In this document: piece by piece, positions 1 to 6,373 of the stretch | How positions within the stretch are numbered: position 1 is the stretch's first letter | Layout: every line of letters starts with the position of its first letter | Source of the DNA: Betaproteobacteria bacterium UBA6910 | GTDB lineage: Bacteria > Pseudomonadota > Gammaproteobacteria > Burkholderiales > UBA6910 | Reading direction: 5' to 3' | Assembly: GCA_002451065.1 (NCBI GenBank) | Contig: DKBC01000301.1 | Location: 6,802 to 14,192, forward strand | DNA length: 7,391 nucleotides | Notes under the pieces: model-generated | Told to the model about the DNA's origin: nothing | The model's database searches: none | Seen by the model: only the letters and a program-made list of their open reading frames with translations | Program-made: the position numbers and the translations under genes

Positions 1-339
1 GACGTGAAAATGCCCAACGGCGCCACCGTGAGCTTGCTGCAGGGCACCTCGCTGCGCCTGACGCACCACACGTTGCACCTCGACCATGCCGCGCGCCGCA
101 CGCCGACCACCGGCCTCCCCCGCAAGACGCAACGTCGCGCGCTGATGCACGACACCAGCGACGGGGTCACGATCAATTACGCGAAGGACTACCCCGGCGG
201 CGTGACCATACGGGGCACGGTGCGCACCCCCGACGGGCTGCTCGTGAAGGGGCAGGACGTGTTGCAGCTGATCACCGATCTGCAGTCCCAGGTGGCCGCG
301 CTCACCGCGCGCGTGGAGGCGCTGGAATCGTCCACATGA
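1..339 (+). CDS. C-terminal part of a small protein with a terminal coiled coil, unknown function
   Basis: The reading frame is open from the first base, so the true start probably lies to the left. A GTG at 4 and an ATG at 10 are possible internal starts, but no ribosome binding site is visible. About 112 residues are seen. The middle is glycine- and valine-rich with a beta-like pattern (GGVTIRGTV, then LLVKGQDVL). The last 25 or so residues form an amphipathic heptad run (ITDLQSQVAALTARVEALE) that should make a coiled coil, perhaps a trimer or dimer. This beta-rich stretch followed by a short coiled coil resembles structural or tail-fibre-like proteins, but I do not recognise the family. 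The stop lies 19 bases before the metalloprotease start on the same strand, which suggests co-transcription. High GC content matches the next two genes. Confidence 0.6.
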   Translation, partial: DVKMPNGATVSLLQGTSLRLTHHTLHLDHAARRTPTTGLPRKTQRRALMHDTSDGVTINYAKDYPGGVTIRGTVRTPDGLLVKGQDVLQLITDLQSQVAALTARVEALESST

Positions 340-358
340 GCGCTGGGGCGGAGCAGCC

Positions 359-1099
359 ATGAACACCTTCCGACAGCATGCCGCCTGCGTCGGCGCGAGC
401 GGCAACTTCTCCGTCATGCGCGACGTGCTCGGCTTCGTCCGCGGCCGCCTGCCACCTGACCCGACTGGGATTGACGCGAGCGTGTCGATGCGCGAGCAGA
501 TCGAGGCCGTGGCGGCCAAACACGTGCATCTGAACGTCATCCGCGTCGGGTTCGACGCGATGTCCTCGGCCGACCAGGCCACGGCCATGGAGCGCATTGA
601 CTTCGCCATCCTGCGGGTGCGGCAGATCTACCGGGCCGTCAACCTCGGGGTGGGACGGGTGCTGCACTGGTTCATCGACCAGGCCGACGCCGACGGCGCC
701 GATGACATCGGCAGCGAAGGCGAGGCCGAGGATCTCTGGGATGCATGGAGCGTGCCCAACAACGGCCTTGATGTGTTCCTGGTGCGCACCATCAGCGCGG
801 ATTTCATCGGCCTTTCGCCGGTGGGTGGCGCGTGCAACAAGGACGACAAGGACGATGGTCTGGTCGGCGGACGGATCGACCGCGACGCGGACGGCGTGGC
901 GCGCACTTTCGCGCACGAGATCGGCCACTACCTGGGCCTGAGTCACACCCACGGCGACGACTGCCCCACCAGCACGGCGGTGCGCAACCGGCTGATGTCA
1001 CAGACGCGCTGCGCGATCTCGAACCGCAATTCGGTCAACCTCACCAGCGGCGAGGGGGGCACGATGCGCGGCCATTGCACCGTACGCAATGGATGCTGA
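359..1099 (+). CDS. Metzincin-type zinc metalloprotease (reprolysin/matrixin-like)
   Basis: The 246-residue product carries the metzincin zinc site HEIGHYLGLSH at residues 186-196. H186, H190 and H196 would bind zinc and E187 would be the catalytic base. M213 in NRLMSQ, 17 residues after the last zinc histidine, fits the Met-turn that defines the metzincin clan. C202 and C218 flank the Met-turn and could pair, and two more cysteines sit near the C-terminus. The region before the zinc site alternates helix and strand as in a reprolysin- or matrixin-like catalytic domain. No signal peptide and no clear propeptide are seen at the N-terminus, which is odd for this normally secreted class. A GGAG at 350-353 lies five bases before the ATG and supports this start. 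It sits between the coiled-coil protein and the HEAT-like protein on the same strand. The enzyme class is clear from the motif; the substrate and cellular location are unknown. Confidence 0.88.
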   Translation: MNTFRQHAACVGASGNFSVMRDVLGFVRGRLPPDPTGIDASVSMREQIEAVAAKHVHLNVIRVGFDAMSSADQATAMERIDFAILRVRQIYRAVNLGVGRVLHWFIDQADADGADDIGSEGEAEDLWDAWSVPNNGLDVFLVRTISADFIGLSPVGGACNKDDKDDGLVGGRIDRDADGVARTFAHEIGHYLGLSHTHGDDCPTSTAVRNRLMSQTRCAISNRNSVNLTSGEGGTMRGHCTVRNGC

Positions 1100-1149
1100 C
1101 GCGATGACCCACGCCGCCGCGCCCGTCGCCCCCGCCGAGGATCGCTGAC

Positions 1150-2166
1150 ATGCCCACGACCCGACCCGCCCCTCTTCCTCCCGAGGCCGCCGCCCATTTG
1201 CTGAGCACGAGCCGCCTCGCCGGGGCAGTACGCTCCGCGAAGGCCAGTCCGGTGGTGCTGCGGGAGATGATCCGCCGCCGTCCGGCGCAACTGCGCCAGA
1301 CTCTGGAAGCCATCGTCGCAGACCCGGGCCGTCCGGCCGAGGTGCGCACCATCGCCGCCGTCGCTCTCGGCAGCCTGCGCGACGGGCGTTCGGTCGATGC
1401 GCTGCTGAAGGCGGCCGCCTCGAAGGACGGCGCGTTGGCACGCCGGGCGATCGAGGCCCTGGGCCGAAGCGGGACGCCCGCCACGCTGGCGCGCCTGGGC
1501 CGGATCGCCGCGGTGCCCGCCGCGGCGCAGAAGAGCCTGGCCTTCGCACGCAGCCTCATCGCCTACCGCCACGGCCTGGAGGGAGAACGCCTGGCCTTGC
1601 CGCGCGGCGCGCGCATCACCGCGATCGACCGCAGACGCGCCGCCACGCTGCCGGCGAGGCGTTTGTCGGCGGCGGCGTGGGCGGCGCTCAAGCCGGCGCT
1701 CGACGGGGCCGACACGTCGGTGGCGCCGTCGGCGCGGGCGCCGGTGGAAATCCGCTGCCGCAAGGACAGGTTTCTCCTGTTCGTGCACCCGGCCCTCGAT
1801 GGCGGTGCGCCGGCAGAGGCGCTCGCGCGACCCGTGGTGGCCGCGGTTCTGATGAAGTGGTCGCCCACGCTGGCCCGCTGGTTCCTGGCCGAGTACATCT
1901 TCAGTCACTCGTTGCCCGGCGGCACGGCCCAATTGCTCGGCACCCGGGCCACCGGCACCGTAGTGCATTCCGGCCGCGCCAGCCGCGACGGATCGTCGCT
2001 GCGCATCGAACTGCAGGCGCTGGATACCCCACTCGCCGCGCCGACCCAGGTCCGCGGGCTGATGGGCCCCGCCGCGCCGCAGGGGCTGCGGCTTGACGCG
2101 CTGGTTGAACCTGACCGCACGCGCAACCGCCGCGCGCCGCGCACGCCCAGGCCGGCACGAGGCTGA
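1150..2166 (+). CDS. HEAT-repeat-like protein with unrecognised C-terminal domain
   Basis: The product has 338 residues. The N-terminal 135 or so are alpha-helical and alanine/leucine-rich. They contain at least two HEAT-like helical hairpins, around residues 63-90 (EVRTIAAVALGSLRDG) and 95-122 (ALARRAIEALGRSGTP), and a weaker one near 35-57. Such repeats usually act as protein-binding scaffolds. Residues about 195-320 are a mixed, beta-containing region (strands such as RFLLFVHPAL and SLRIELQAL) that I cannot assign. The tail is short, basic and proline-rich. There is no signal peptide or membrane segment. A GAGG at 1137-1140 is well placed for the ATG at 1150. It follows the metalloprotease by 50 bases on the same strand and is probably in the same operon; a scaffold or adaptor role is inference. 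Long open frames on the opposite strand here are a by-product of the high GC content. Confidence 0.75.
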   Translation: MPTTRPAPLPPEAAAHLLSTSRLAGAVRSAKASPVVLREMIRRRPAQLRQTLEAIVADPGRPAEVRTIAAVALGSLRDGRSVDALLKAAASKDGALARRAIEALGRSGTPATLARLGRIAAVPAAAQKSLAFARSLIAYRHGLEGERLALPRGARITAIDRRRAATLPARRLSAAAWAALKPALDGADTSVAPSARAPVEIRCRKDRFLLFVHPALDGGAPAEALARPVVAAVLMKWSPTLARWFLAEYIFSHSLPGGTAQLLGTRATGTVVHSGRASRDGSSLRIELQALDTPLAAPTQVRGLMGPAAPQGLRLDALVEPDRTRNRRAPRTPRPARG

Positions 2167-2277
2167 ATCCCTGCCGGGGTACATACTGCACAGTGCCTCG
2201 GGCCGGCCCGGAGACGCGGCGCCACCAAAGCGGCCCGCATCCACGCCACCTCTATGGCCAGCGGCCCCCCCCGGCCC
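2167..2277. other. Convergent intergenic gap with a 12-bp palindrome and a C8 run
   Basis: This gap separates the rightward HEAT-like gene from the leftward acyltransferase gene. It holds a perfect 12-bp palindrome, CGGGCCGGCCCG, at 2199-2210 and a run of eight C at 2265-2272 flanked by GG on both sides. No hairpin followed by a T run is seen on either strand, so a standard intrinsic terminator cannot be called, although transcription from both sides must end near here. Confidence 0.4.
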
Positions 2278-2904
2278 TCACCCCGCCGGGCCCTGTTCCT
2301 CCAGAAATCGAATGGGACCGGCGTTCTCCGGGTGCAGGCCAACCTTTCCCTCATAGGCGGCCCGGATGGCATCCAGGTCCCGCTGCACTTCACCGGTAAG
2401 CGTGAGGTAACGGGAAAGGCCCACCTGCTTCTGGCGGTAGTCAATAAACGCCAGCCCCACCGGCACGTGGGCGGCGAGGGCCAGGTGGTAGAACCCGGAT
2501 TTCCAGTACTCCCTCCGCGAGCGGGTGCCCTCTGGCGTGATGGCCAGCCAAATCCACGGGCGTTGCCGGAAATCGTCCTGCAGATGGCCGATGGCTCCGG
2601 TGCTTTGCCGCCGGTTGACGGGGATGCCGCCCCACCGCCGGAACAGGCCGCCCAAGGGCCACCGGAACAAGGTGTCCTTCGCCAGCCAGTGCACCGGCAA
2701 TCCCCCGGCATACCGGGCCACGATGCCGACGATGAAGTCCCAGTTGGAGGTGTGCGGGTATACGACGATCACGGCCCTGGGGCCGGGCGGCCAGGAAATA
2801 TCGACGCTCCAGCCGAACAGCGCCAGCAGTCGCAAGGCCCAGCGCCGGGTCACGGTCGGCGGGCGCTGCACCGGAACGGGTCCGTTCACGGCGCCCGCGT
2901 GCAT
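2278..2904 (-). CDS. Lysophospholipid acyltransferase family protein (PlsC-like)
   Basis: The 208-residue product shows the ordered motifs of the glycerolipid acyltransferase (PlsC/LPLAT) family. These are the catalytic H-x4-D as HTSNWD (H51, D56), a motif II region KDTLFRWP followed by GGIPVNR near 92-98, and the substrate-binding PEGTRS at 124-129 with E125 and R128. A hydrophobic stretch near 22-35 and a second near 43-49 fit peripheral or single-span attachment to the inner membrane. The family moves an acyl chain from acyl-ACP or acyl-CoA to a lysophospholipid or related acceptor. The exact acceptor cannot be read from sequence, so PlsC itself is not claimed. At 208 residues it is slightly shorter than typical PlsC. 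The ATG lies 31 bases downstream of the DUF2788-like gene on the same strand. No strong ribosome binding site is visible, so the first few residues are less certain. It is the last gene of a probable three-gene operon. Confidence 0.88.
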   Translation of the reverse strand: MHAGAVNGPVPVQRPPTVTRRWALRLLALFGWSVDISWPPGPRAVIVVYPHTSNWDFIVGIVARYAGGLPVHWLAKDTLFRWPLGGLFRRWGGIPVNRRQSTGAIGHLQDDFRQRPWIWLAITPEGTRSRREYWKSGFYHLALAAHVPVGLAFIDYRQKQVGLSRYLTLTGEVQRDLDAIRAAYEGKVGLHPENAGPIRFLEEQGPAG

Positions 2905-2935
2905 GGGGTGGGCATCTCGCGCCGGGCGAGTCGCG

Positions 2936-3145
2936 CTACTTCTCCAGCATCCAGGTCAACACCTGCTTGATGACGAAGCCGAGGATGCCGAAAGCCAGGA
3001 CGAAGAACATCACGAAGGTGCCGAGGCGGCCTGCCTCGGACTTCCGGGCCAGGTCCCAGATAATGAAGACCATGAACAGGACGAAGCCGCCGACGCCGAA
3101 GGTCAGCCCGAATTCCGAGATCTGTTCCTCGGTGAACCCGAACAT
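2936..3145 (-). CDS. Small inner-membrane protein, DUF2788-like
   Basis: The 69-residue product begins MFGFTEEQISEFGLTFGV and has two predicted membrane spans, about residues 15-32 and 43-63, joined by a short charged loop (ARKSEAGRLG). The length, the N-terminal TEEQIS-FGLTFGVGG pattern and the two-span layout match what I recall of the DUF2788 family of proteobacterial proteins, whose function is not known. The family name is from memory and should be confirmed by profile search. The gene starts 27 bases after the stop of the DUF2189-like gene and ends 31 bases before the acyltransferase start, all on the minus strand, which fits one transcript. No strong ribosome binding site is visible. 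Confidence 0.8.
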   Translation of the reverse strand: MFGFTEEQISEFGLTFGVGGFVLFMVFIIWDLARKSEAGRLGTFVMFFVLAFGILGFVIKQVLTWMLEK

Positions 3146-3172
3146 GATCGCCGTTGCGGATCGCGAAAAGGA

Positions 3173-3967
3173 TTACTGCCTCGGGGGCAGCCCCTCCGCA
3201 TCCACCAGGTCGCGGTAGGCGTGCCAGGTGCCGTGCCCAATGACCGGAATCGCCAGCACAAATCCCAGCATCAGGGTTGTCATGGATATGACGGTGGCCA
3301 CCATGATGATGGCGGCCCAGAGCGCCATGGCGATGGGGTTCTCTCCCACCGCCCGGACGCTGGTGATGAGCGCGCTCAGCATGTCCACGTCCCGGTCGAG
3401 GAGCATCGGTGCGGACACCGCCGTCGCCGCGAACACCAGGGCCGCCCCCACCCCGCCGAGCAGAAGCCACACGTCGAACAGGTAGGATTCCCGATTGAGC
3501 ACGATCTCGCGCACGAAGCTCTCGGCCGTGATCAGCGAGGTCTTGGAATAGATCGCGAACACGATGGCCGATACCAGCACCCAAAGGGTTCCAGCCAGCA
3601 CCAGCAGTAGTCCCAGCCACACCAGGGGCTTCGTTCCCTTGCGCCACGCGCCGACGACATGCTCCAGAGTAGGCCGCTCGCCGAGTATCTGGCGCCGGCT
3701 GATCTCATAGAGCCCGGTCGCGAGGATGGGCCCGACCAGCAGAAACCCGGTGAACGCGCCGGGAAGGAGGTACCAGTAGCGCAACAGGAAAAGCATGATC
3801 ACCCAGCCACCCAATGCCACCGCCACGCCATGCAAGATGCTGGGAAAACCCACCCTCATGAAATCACGCCAACCCAGAGCCAGCCAGCGGAAAGGGCTCG
3901 TGACAGGTACCCGCCGCACCGGGGCGGGCGTGAGATTTCCCGGAGATTGTTCGGTAGTGGTGAGCAT
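3173..3967 (-). CDS. Multi-pass inner-membrane protein, DUF2189-like
   Basis: From the ATG at 3967 the product has 264 residues. After a soluble 40-residue N-terminus there are about five or six hydrophobic segments, roughly 43-62, 65-85, 114-138, 163-185 and a long one at 213-245 that may be two spans. Features typical of DUF2189 membrane proteins are the early WLALGWRDF, the SAPMLLDRDVD segment near 185-195, and the following AVGENPIAMALW. The function of this family is unknown. The frame can be extended to a TTG at 4051, but the extra 28 residues are charged, look like non-coding translation and would run into the promoter region of the divergent gene, so the ATG is preferred. No clear ribosome binding site was found. 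It heads the minus-strand operon and is divergent from the gene at 4149. Confidence 0.83.
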   Translation of the reverse strand: MLTTTEQSPGNLTPAPVRRVPVTSPFRWLALGWRDFMRVGFPSILHGVAVALGGWVIMLFLLRYWYLLPGAFTGFLLVGPILATGLYEISRRQILGERPTLEHVVGAWRKGTKPLVWLGLLLVLAGTLWVLVSAIVFAIYSKTSLITAESFVREIVLNRESYLFDVWLLLGGVGAALVFAATAVSAPMLLDRDVDMLSALITSVRAVGENPIAMALWAAIIMVATVISMTTLMLGFVLAIPVIGHGTWHAYRDLVDAEGLPPRQ

Positions 3968-4148
3968 CCGCGTTGGATCTGGATGACTTTTGCTACCATC
4001 GATTCTGTCCCCTCGCGTCTGCGGTGTCCAGCGTCCAGGGGAACCGGCCAAGAGCCGTGCTTTGCCGCCAGGGCGGCCCTGTGATGTAATGCGGGTCAGC
4101 CTGCGGCATCCTCAACAAGGCAAAGTGGGACGAACCCGTTTTCTCACC
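3968..4148. promoter_or_regulatory. Divergent promoter region between two operons
   Basis: This 181-base stretch lies between the minus-strand DUF2189-like operon and the plus-strand gene at 4149. It should hold promoters for both. A plausible rightward promoter is described separately. For the leftward transcript no -35/-10 pair stands out. Confidence 0.5.
4062..4090 (+). promoter_or_regulatory. Candidate sigma-70 promoter for the gene at 4149
   Basis: TTGCCG (4062-4067) and TGTAAT (4085-4090) match the -35 and -10 consensus at four and five of six positions, with a 17-base spacer. Transcription would begin near 4097, leaving a leader of about 50 bases before the ATG at 4149. This argues against the upstream in-frame starts at 3990 and 4089. 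Confidence 0.4.
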
Positions 4149-4706
4149 ATGGTGGACCCCGGCCAGCGCATCGAAGGCTGGGACGAGCGATTCGCCCGCC
4201 TCTACGGCCTCGCCAGCGAACTGTGCCCGGAGCGATTTCCCGCAGAGGAAACACGAGAGCTGGAACCGCTCTACGAGCACGTTCCGGTCGGCTGGGTGAA
4301 AGCGATTCGCGCCGAGACGGCACGAAAGCTTGACCTGCCCGAGCGGCTCATGCCTCTGGACTTGTTCAGCATTCACGGAGCCGGGCCCGTCAGCCTCCAC
4401 GACGACAAGCACAATTACCCGGGCGTCTCATTCGTCATCGTCGTGATGCATCCGGGGCGGCTCGGCATCGTGGACGCCATGTCCACGGCCCGGCGGCACC
4501 GGCTGGGGGAAGTCCTGCTCCTCGATCCGCATCGGAGGCACGCCCTGGTGCCGGAAGGCCTGCGCGCCCGGGAACACTCCTATGAGCGAACCCACTCCCC
4601 TGTGCGGCGGGAAGAGGACCGGTTCATGTTCCTCTGCTTCGACGTGAAAAGGCCGTTGCTCAAGGACCGCTTTGCGGTACCGCACTCCGGAGCTGACCGG
4701 GCGTGA
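4149..4706 (+). CDS. Possible 2OG-Fe(II) oxygenase-like (double-stranded beta-helix) protein
   Basis: From the ATG at 4149 the product has 185 residues and no signal peptide. The central part has a possible iron-binding triad: H84-x-D86 in LHDDKHNYPG, then H131 in RRHALVPEG about 45 residues later. Arginines R139 and R141 are placed where a 2-oxoglutarate carboxylate contact often lies. Beta strands (VSFVIVVM, GEVLLLDP, RFMFLCFDV) around these residues fit a double-stranded beta-helix. This supports a cupin or 2OG-oxygenase-like fold, but the family assignment is inference and the substrate is unknown. The frame continues upstream to 3990, but that part overlaps the divergent promoter region. 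The ATG at 4149 is chosen although no strong ribosome binding site precedes it. The stop overlaps the GTG start of the next gene (GTGA), which points to translational coupling. Confidence 0.65.
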   Translation: MVDPGQRIEGWDERFARLYGLASELCPERFPAEETRELEPLYEHVPVGWVKAIRAETARKLDLPERLMPLDLFSIHGAGPVSLHDDKHNYPGVSFVIVVMHPGRLGIVDAMSTARRHRLGEVLLLDPHRRHALVPEGLRAREHSYERTHSPVRREEDRFMFLCFDVKRPLLKDRFAVPHSGADRA

Positions 4707-5113
4707 TTCGCTCCGCAGCCTTTCTTCCTCTGACGCTCTGGCTCTCGGCAGCAGCTTACGCCGGAGAGTGCGATAAAATCTTTTGCGGACTCCATTTTTT
4801 GGGCCCGGAAGTGCGCGCCTTCCGGCCCTGCCATTCAACCGGTTCCAATTGGGTCGGCGCCTCAAAATGGGTGGAAGGGCCCCTTTCGGATCTCTATCGA
4901 GCGAACGCCCGCAGGCCCTATCGACCGGTTTATGTGGAGTTCCGCGGCCACCCGCTGGGCGAGGAGCTCGAGGGCTTCGCGCGGGACTATGACGGGCTGA
5001 TCCGGATCAGCGAGGTCCTGGCAAAGATGACCGTGATTCCCCCGGACTGCCGCAGCCGCCCCCTTGCATCCCCGATCCGGCGCCAAGCTGAAACTCAAGT
5101 GGCCGGATTATAA
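4703..5113 (+). CDS. Secreted small protein, unknown function
   Basis: The 136-residue product starts with a Sec signal peptide: MIR, a hydrophobic core FLPLTLWLSAA, and a likely cleavage after AYA at residue 20. There is no lipobox, because the first cysteine, C23, follows AGE rather than a lipobox triplet. The mature part has cysteines at 23, 28, 43 and 116, suitable for disulfides in the periplasm. The pattern FRPCHS, then GSNWVG, then YRPVYVEFRG resembles small periplasmic proteins loosely related to NlpE-like or META-like domains, but this link is weak. The GTG start overlaps the upstream stop codon, and a GGAG at 4689-4692 lies ten bases before it. The pairing with the oxygenase-like gene suggests joint expression; a shared function is unproven. 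Confidence 0.68.
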   Translation: MIRSAAFLPLTLWLSAAAYAGECDKIFCGLHFLGPEVRAFRPCHSTGSNWVGASKWVEGPLSDLYRANARRPYRPVYVEFRGHPLGEELEGFARDYDGLIRISEVLAKMTVIPPDCRSRPLASPIRRQAETQVAGL

Positions 5114-5114
5114 T
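5109..5114 (+). promoter_or_regulatory. Perfect -10 box upstream of nhaA
   Basis: TATAAT matches the sigma-70 -10 consensus exactly and lies 62 bases before the nhaA start, overlapping the TAA stop of the preceding gene (5111-5113). The -35 region at 16-18 bases upstream is a poor match, so this promoter may need an activator or be weak. It would allow nhaA to be transcribed apart from the two upstream genes. Confidence 0.4.
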
Positions 5115-5160
5115 TGGTGATGCGCCTTGGCCGGCAGATGGCCGCAACCACCCAATAGTC

Positions 5161-5167
5161 GAAGGGA
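5161..5167 (+). promoter_or_regulatory. Ribosome binding site for nhaA
   Basis: GAAGGGA lies nine bases before the GTG at 5177. It supports this GTG as the start, which also places the conserved NhaA residues at the E. coli numbers. Confidence 0.55.
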
Positions 5168-5176
5168 TTATTTTGC

Positions 5177-6373
5177 GTGATTGACGCTATCCGGGACTTC
5201 CTCAAGCTGGAATCGGCGGCCGGCATCCTCCTCGCTGTCGCCGCCGCGTTGGCAATGGTCGTCGCGAACTCGCCGCTGAGCGCGTATTACGACCTGCTGA
5301 TAGACCTTCCGGTGGCAATCCGGGTCGGGCCCCTCGAGGTAGCGAAGCCGCTCCTGCTTTGGATCAACGACGGCCTGATGGCCGTGTTCTTCTTCCTGGT
5401 GGGACTGGAGCTCAAGCGCGAGCTGCTGGAAGGCGAGCTCGCCAAGTTGCGGGTGGCGCTGCTTCCGGCCGCTGGCGCGGTCGGCGGCATGCTGGTTCCC
5501 GCCGCGATTTACGCCTGGATCAACTGGGGCGACCCCGTCGCCATCCAAGGCTGGGCGATACCCGCGGCCACCGACATCGCCTTCGCCCTCGGAATTCTCG
5601 CGCTGCTCGGGAAACGGGTGCCGGTGGCGCTGAAAGTGTTTCTGGTTTCCCTCGCCATCATCGACGATCTCGGAGCGATCGTCATCATCGCCGTTTTCTA
5701 CACCAGCGACCTTTCGCTGGAGGCCCTGCTGGTTGCCCTCGCCTGCCTGCCGTTGCTGTTCTTCCTGAACCGGCGTGGCGTCTGCGAGCTGGCGCCGTAT
5801 CTGCTCATCGGCCTGGTCATGTGGGTCTCCGTGCTCAAATCGGGAGTGCACGCGACCCTGGCCGGGGTGGTGCTGGCCCTATTCATCCCCATCAGGAATC
5901 CGCAGCGCCCTGACCACTCCCCGCTGAGGGAAGTGGAACACGACCTGCACACTGCCGTGGCCTTCGGTATCCTGCCGGTCTTCGCCTTCGCCAACTCGGG
6001 CATTTCCTTCGCCGGCGCCGGCCTTGACTACCTGCTGCACCCGGTTCCTCTGGGAATCGCGGCCGGGCTCTTCCTGGGGAAACAGGTGGGAGTGTTCCTG
6101 TTCTCCTGGATCGCGGTGCGCGCGGGCATCGCCGACCTCCCGGCGGGGGTGCGCTGGCCCCATCTCTATGGCGTGGCCCTGCTCTGCGGAGTCGGCTTCA
6201 CCATGAGCCTTTTCATCGGATCCCTGGCGTTCGAACAGACGGACGCGAATCTGCTCTTCGACGAGCGCCTAGGCATCATTGGCGGTTCGATTCTGTCCGG
6301 GGTCGCCGGCTACCTGGTTTTGCAGGCAACCCTGAGCAGGAATCCTCAGGAGGACCGCCGGGCAGCCGGCTGA
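5177..6373 (+). CDS. nhaA: Na+/H+ antiporter NhaA
   Basis: The 398-residue product is a full-length NhaA, an inner-membrane antiporter that expels Na+ or Li+ in exchange for protons and so controls cytoplasmic pH and sodium. From the GTG start the family's key residues fall at the E. coli numbers: D133 in PAATDIAF, the ion-binding pair D163 and D164 in [10 protein letters not shown]78 and E82 in [10 protein letters not shown]225 in SGVHAT, and E252 in REVEHDLH. K302 in GKQVGVF matches E. coli K300. The hydrophobic pattern fits the family's 12 membrane spans. The length is normal and no frameshift is seen. It follows the secreted-protein gene by 63 bases and has its own candidate -10 box and a good ribosome binding site. 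No nhaR regulator gene is in the window. A functional antiporter is very likely. Confidence 0.97.
   Translation: MIDAIRDFLKLESAAGILLAVAAALAMVVANSPLSAYYDLLIDLPVAIRVGPLEVAKPLLLWINDGLMAVFFFLVGLELKRELLEGELAKLRVALLPAAGAVGGMLVPAAIYAWINWGDPVAIQGWAIPAATDIAFALGILALLGKRVPVALKVFLVSLAIIDDLGAIVIIAVFYTSDLSLEALLVALACLPLLFFLNRRGVCELAPYLLIGLVMWVSVLKSGVHATLAGVVLALFIPIRNPQRPDHSPLREVEHDLHTAVAFGILPVFAFANSGISFAGAGLDYLLHPVPLGIAAGLFLGKQVGVFLFSWIAVRAGIADLPAGVRWPHLYGVALLCGVGFTMSLFIGSLAFEQTDANLLFDERLGIIGGSILSGVAGYLVLQATLSRNPQEDRRAAG

Noticed and set aside
302..952. 216-codon open frame on the minus strand
   Set aside because: Antisense to the metalloprotease gene, whose zinc site and Met-turn establish the plus strand as coding.
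2199..2210. Perfect 12-bp palindrome as an intrinsic terminator
   Set aside because: It has no loop and no T run on either side, so it does not fit an intrinsic terminator. It may be chance in GC-rich DNA or a protein-binding site.
943..2244. 433-codon open frame on the minus strand
   Set aside because: It lies opposite the metalloprotease end and the HEAT-like gene. Its translation is arginine-, glycine- and alanine-rich without domains, as expected from the reverse complement of GC-rich coding DNA.
2265..2272. C8 run as a phase-variation tract
   Set aside because: It lies outside the coding frames, just past the acyltransferase stop, and not in an obvious promoter spacer, so slippage would have no clear effect.
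2525..3610. 361-codon open frame on the plus strand
   Set aside because: It is antisense to the acyltransferase, DUF2788-like and DUF2189-like genes, which have clear motifs and membrane patterns. Its own translation is low-complexity and rich in H, D, E, Q and G.
5168..5851. 227-codon open frame on the minus strand inside nhaA
   Set aside because: Antisense to membrane-span codons of nhaA; the highly charged translation is typical of the reverse complement of hydrophobic coding sequence.
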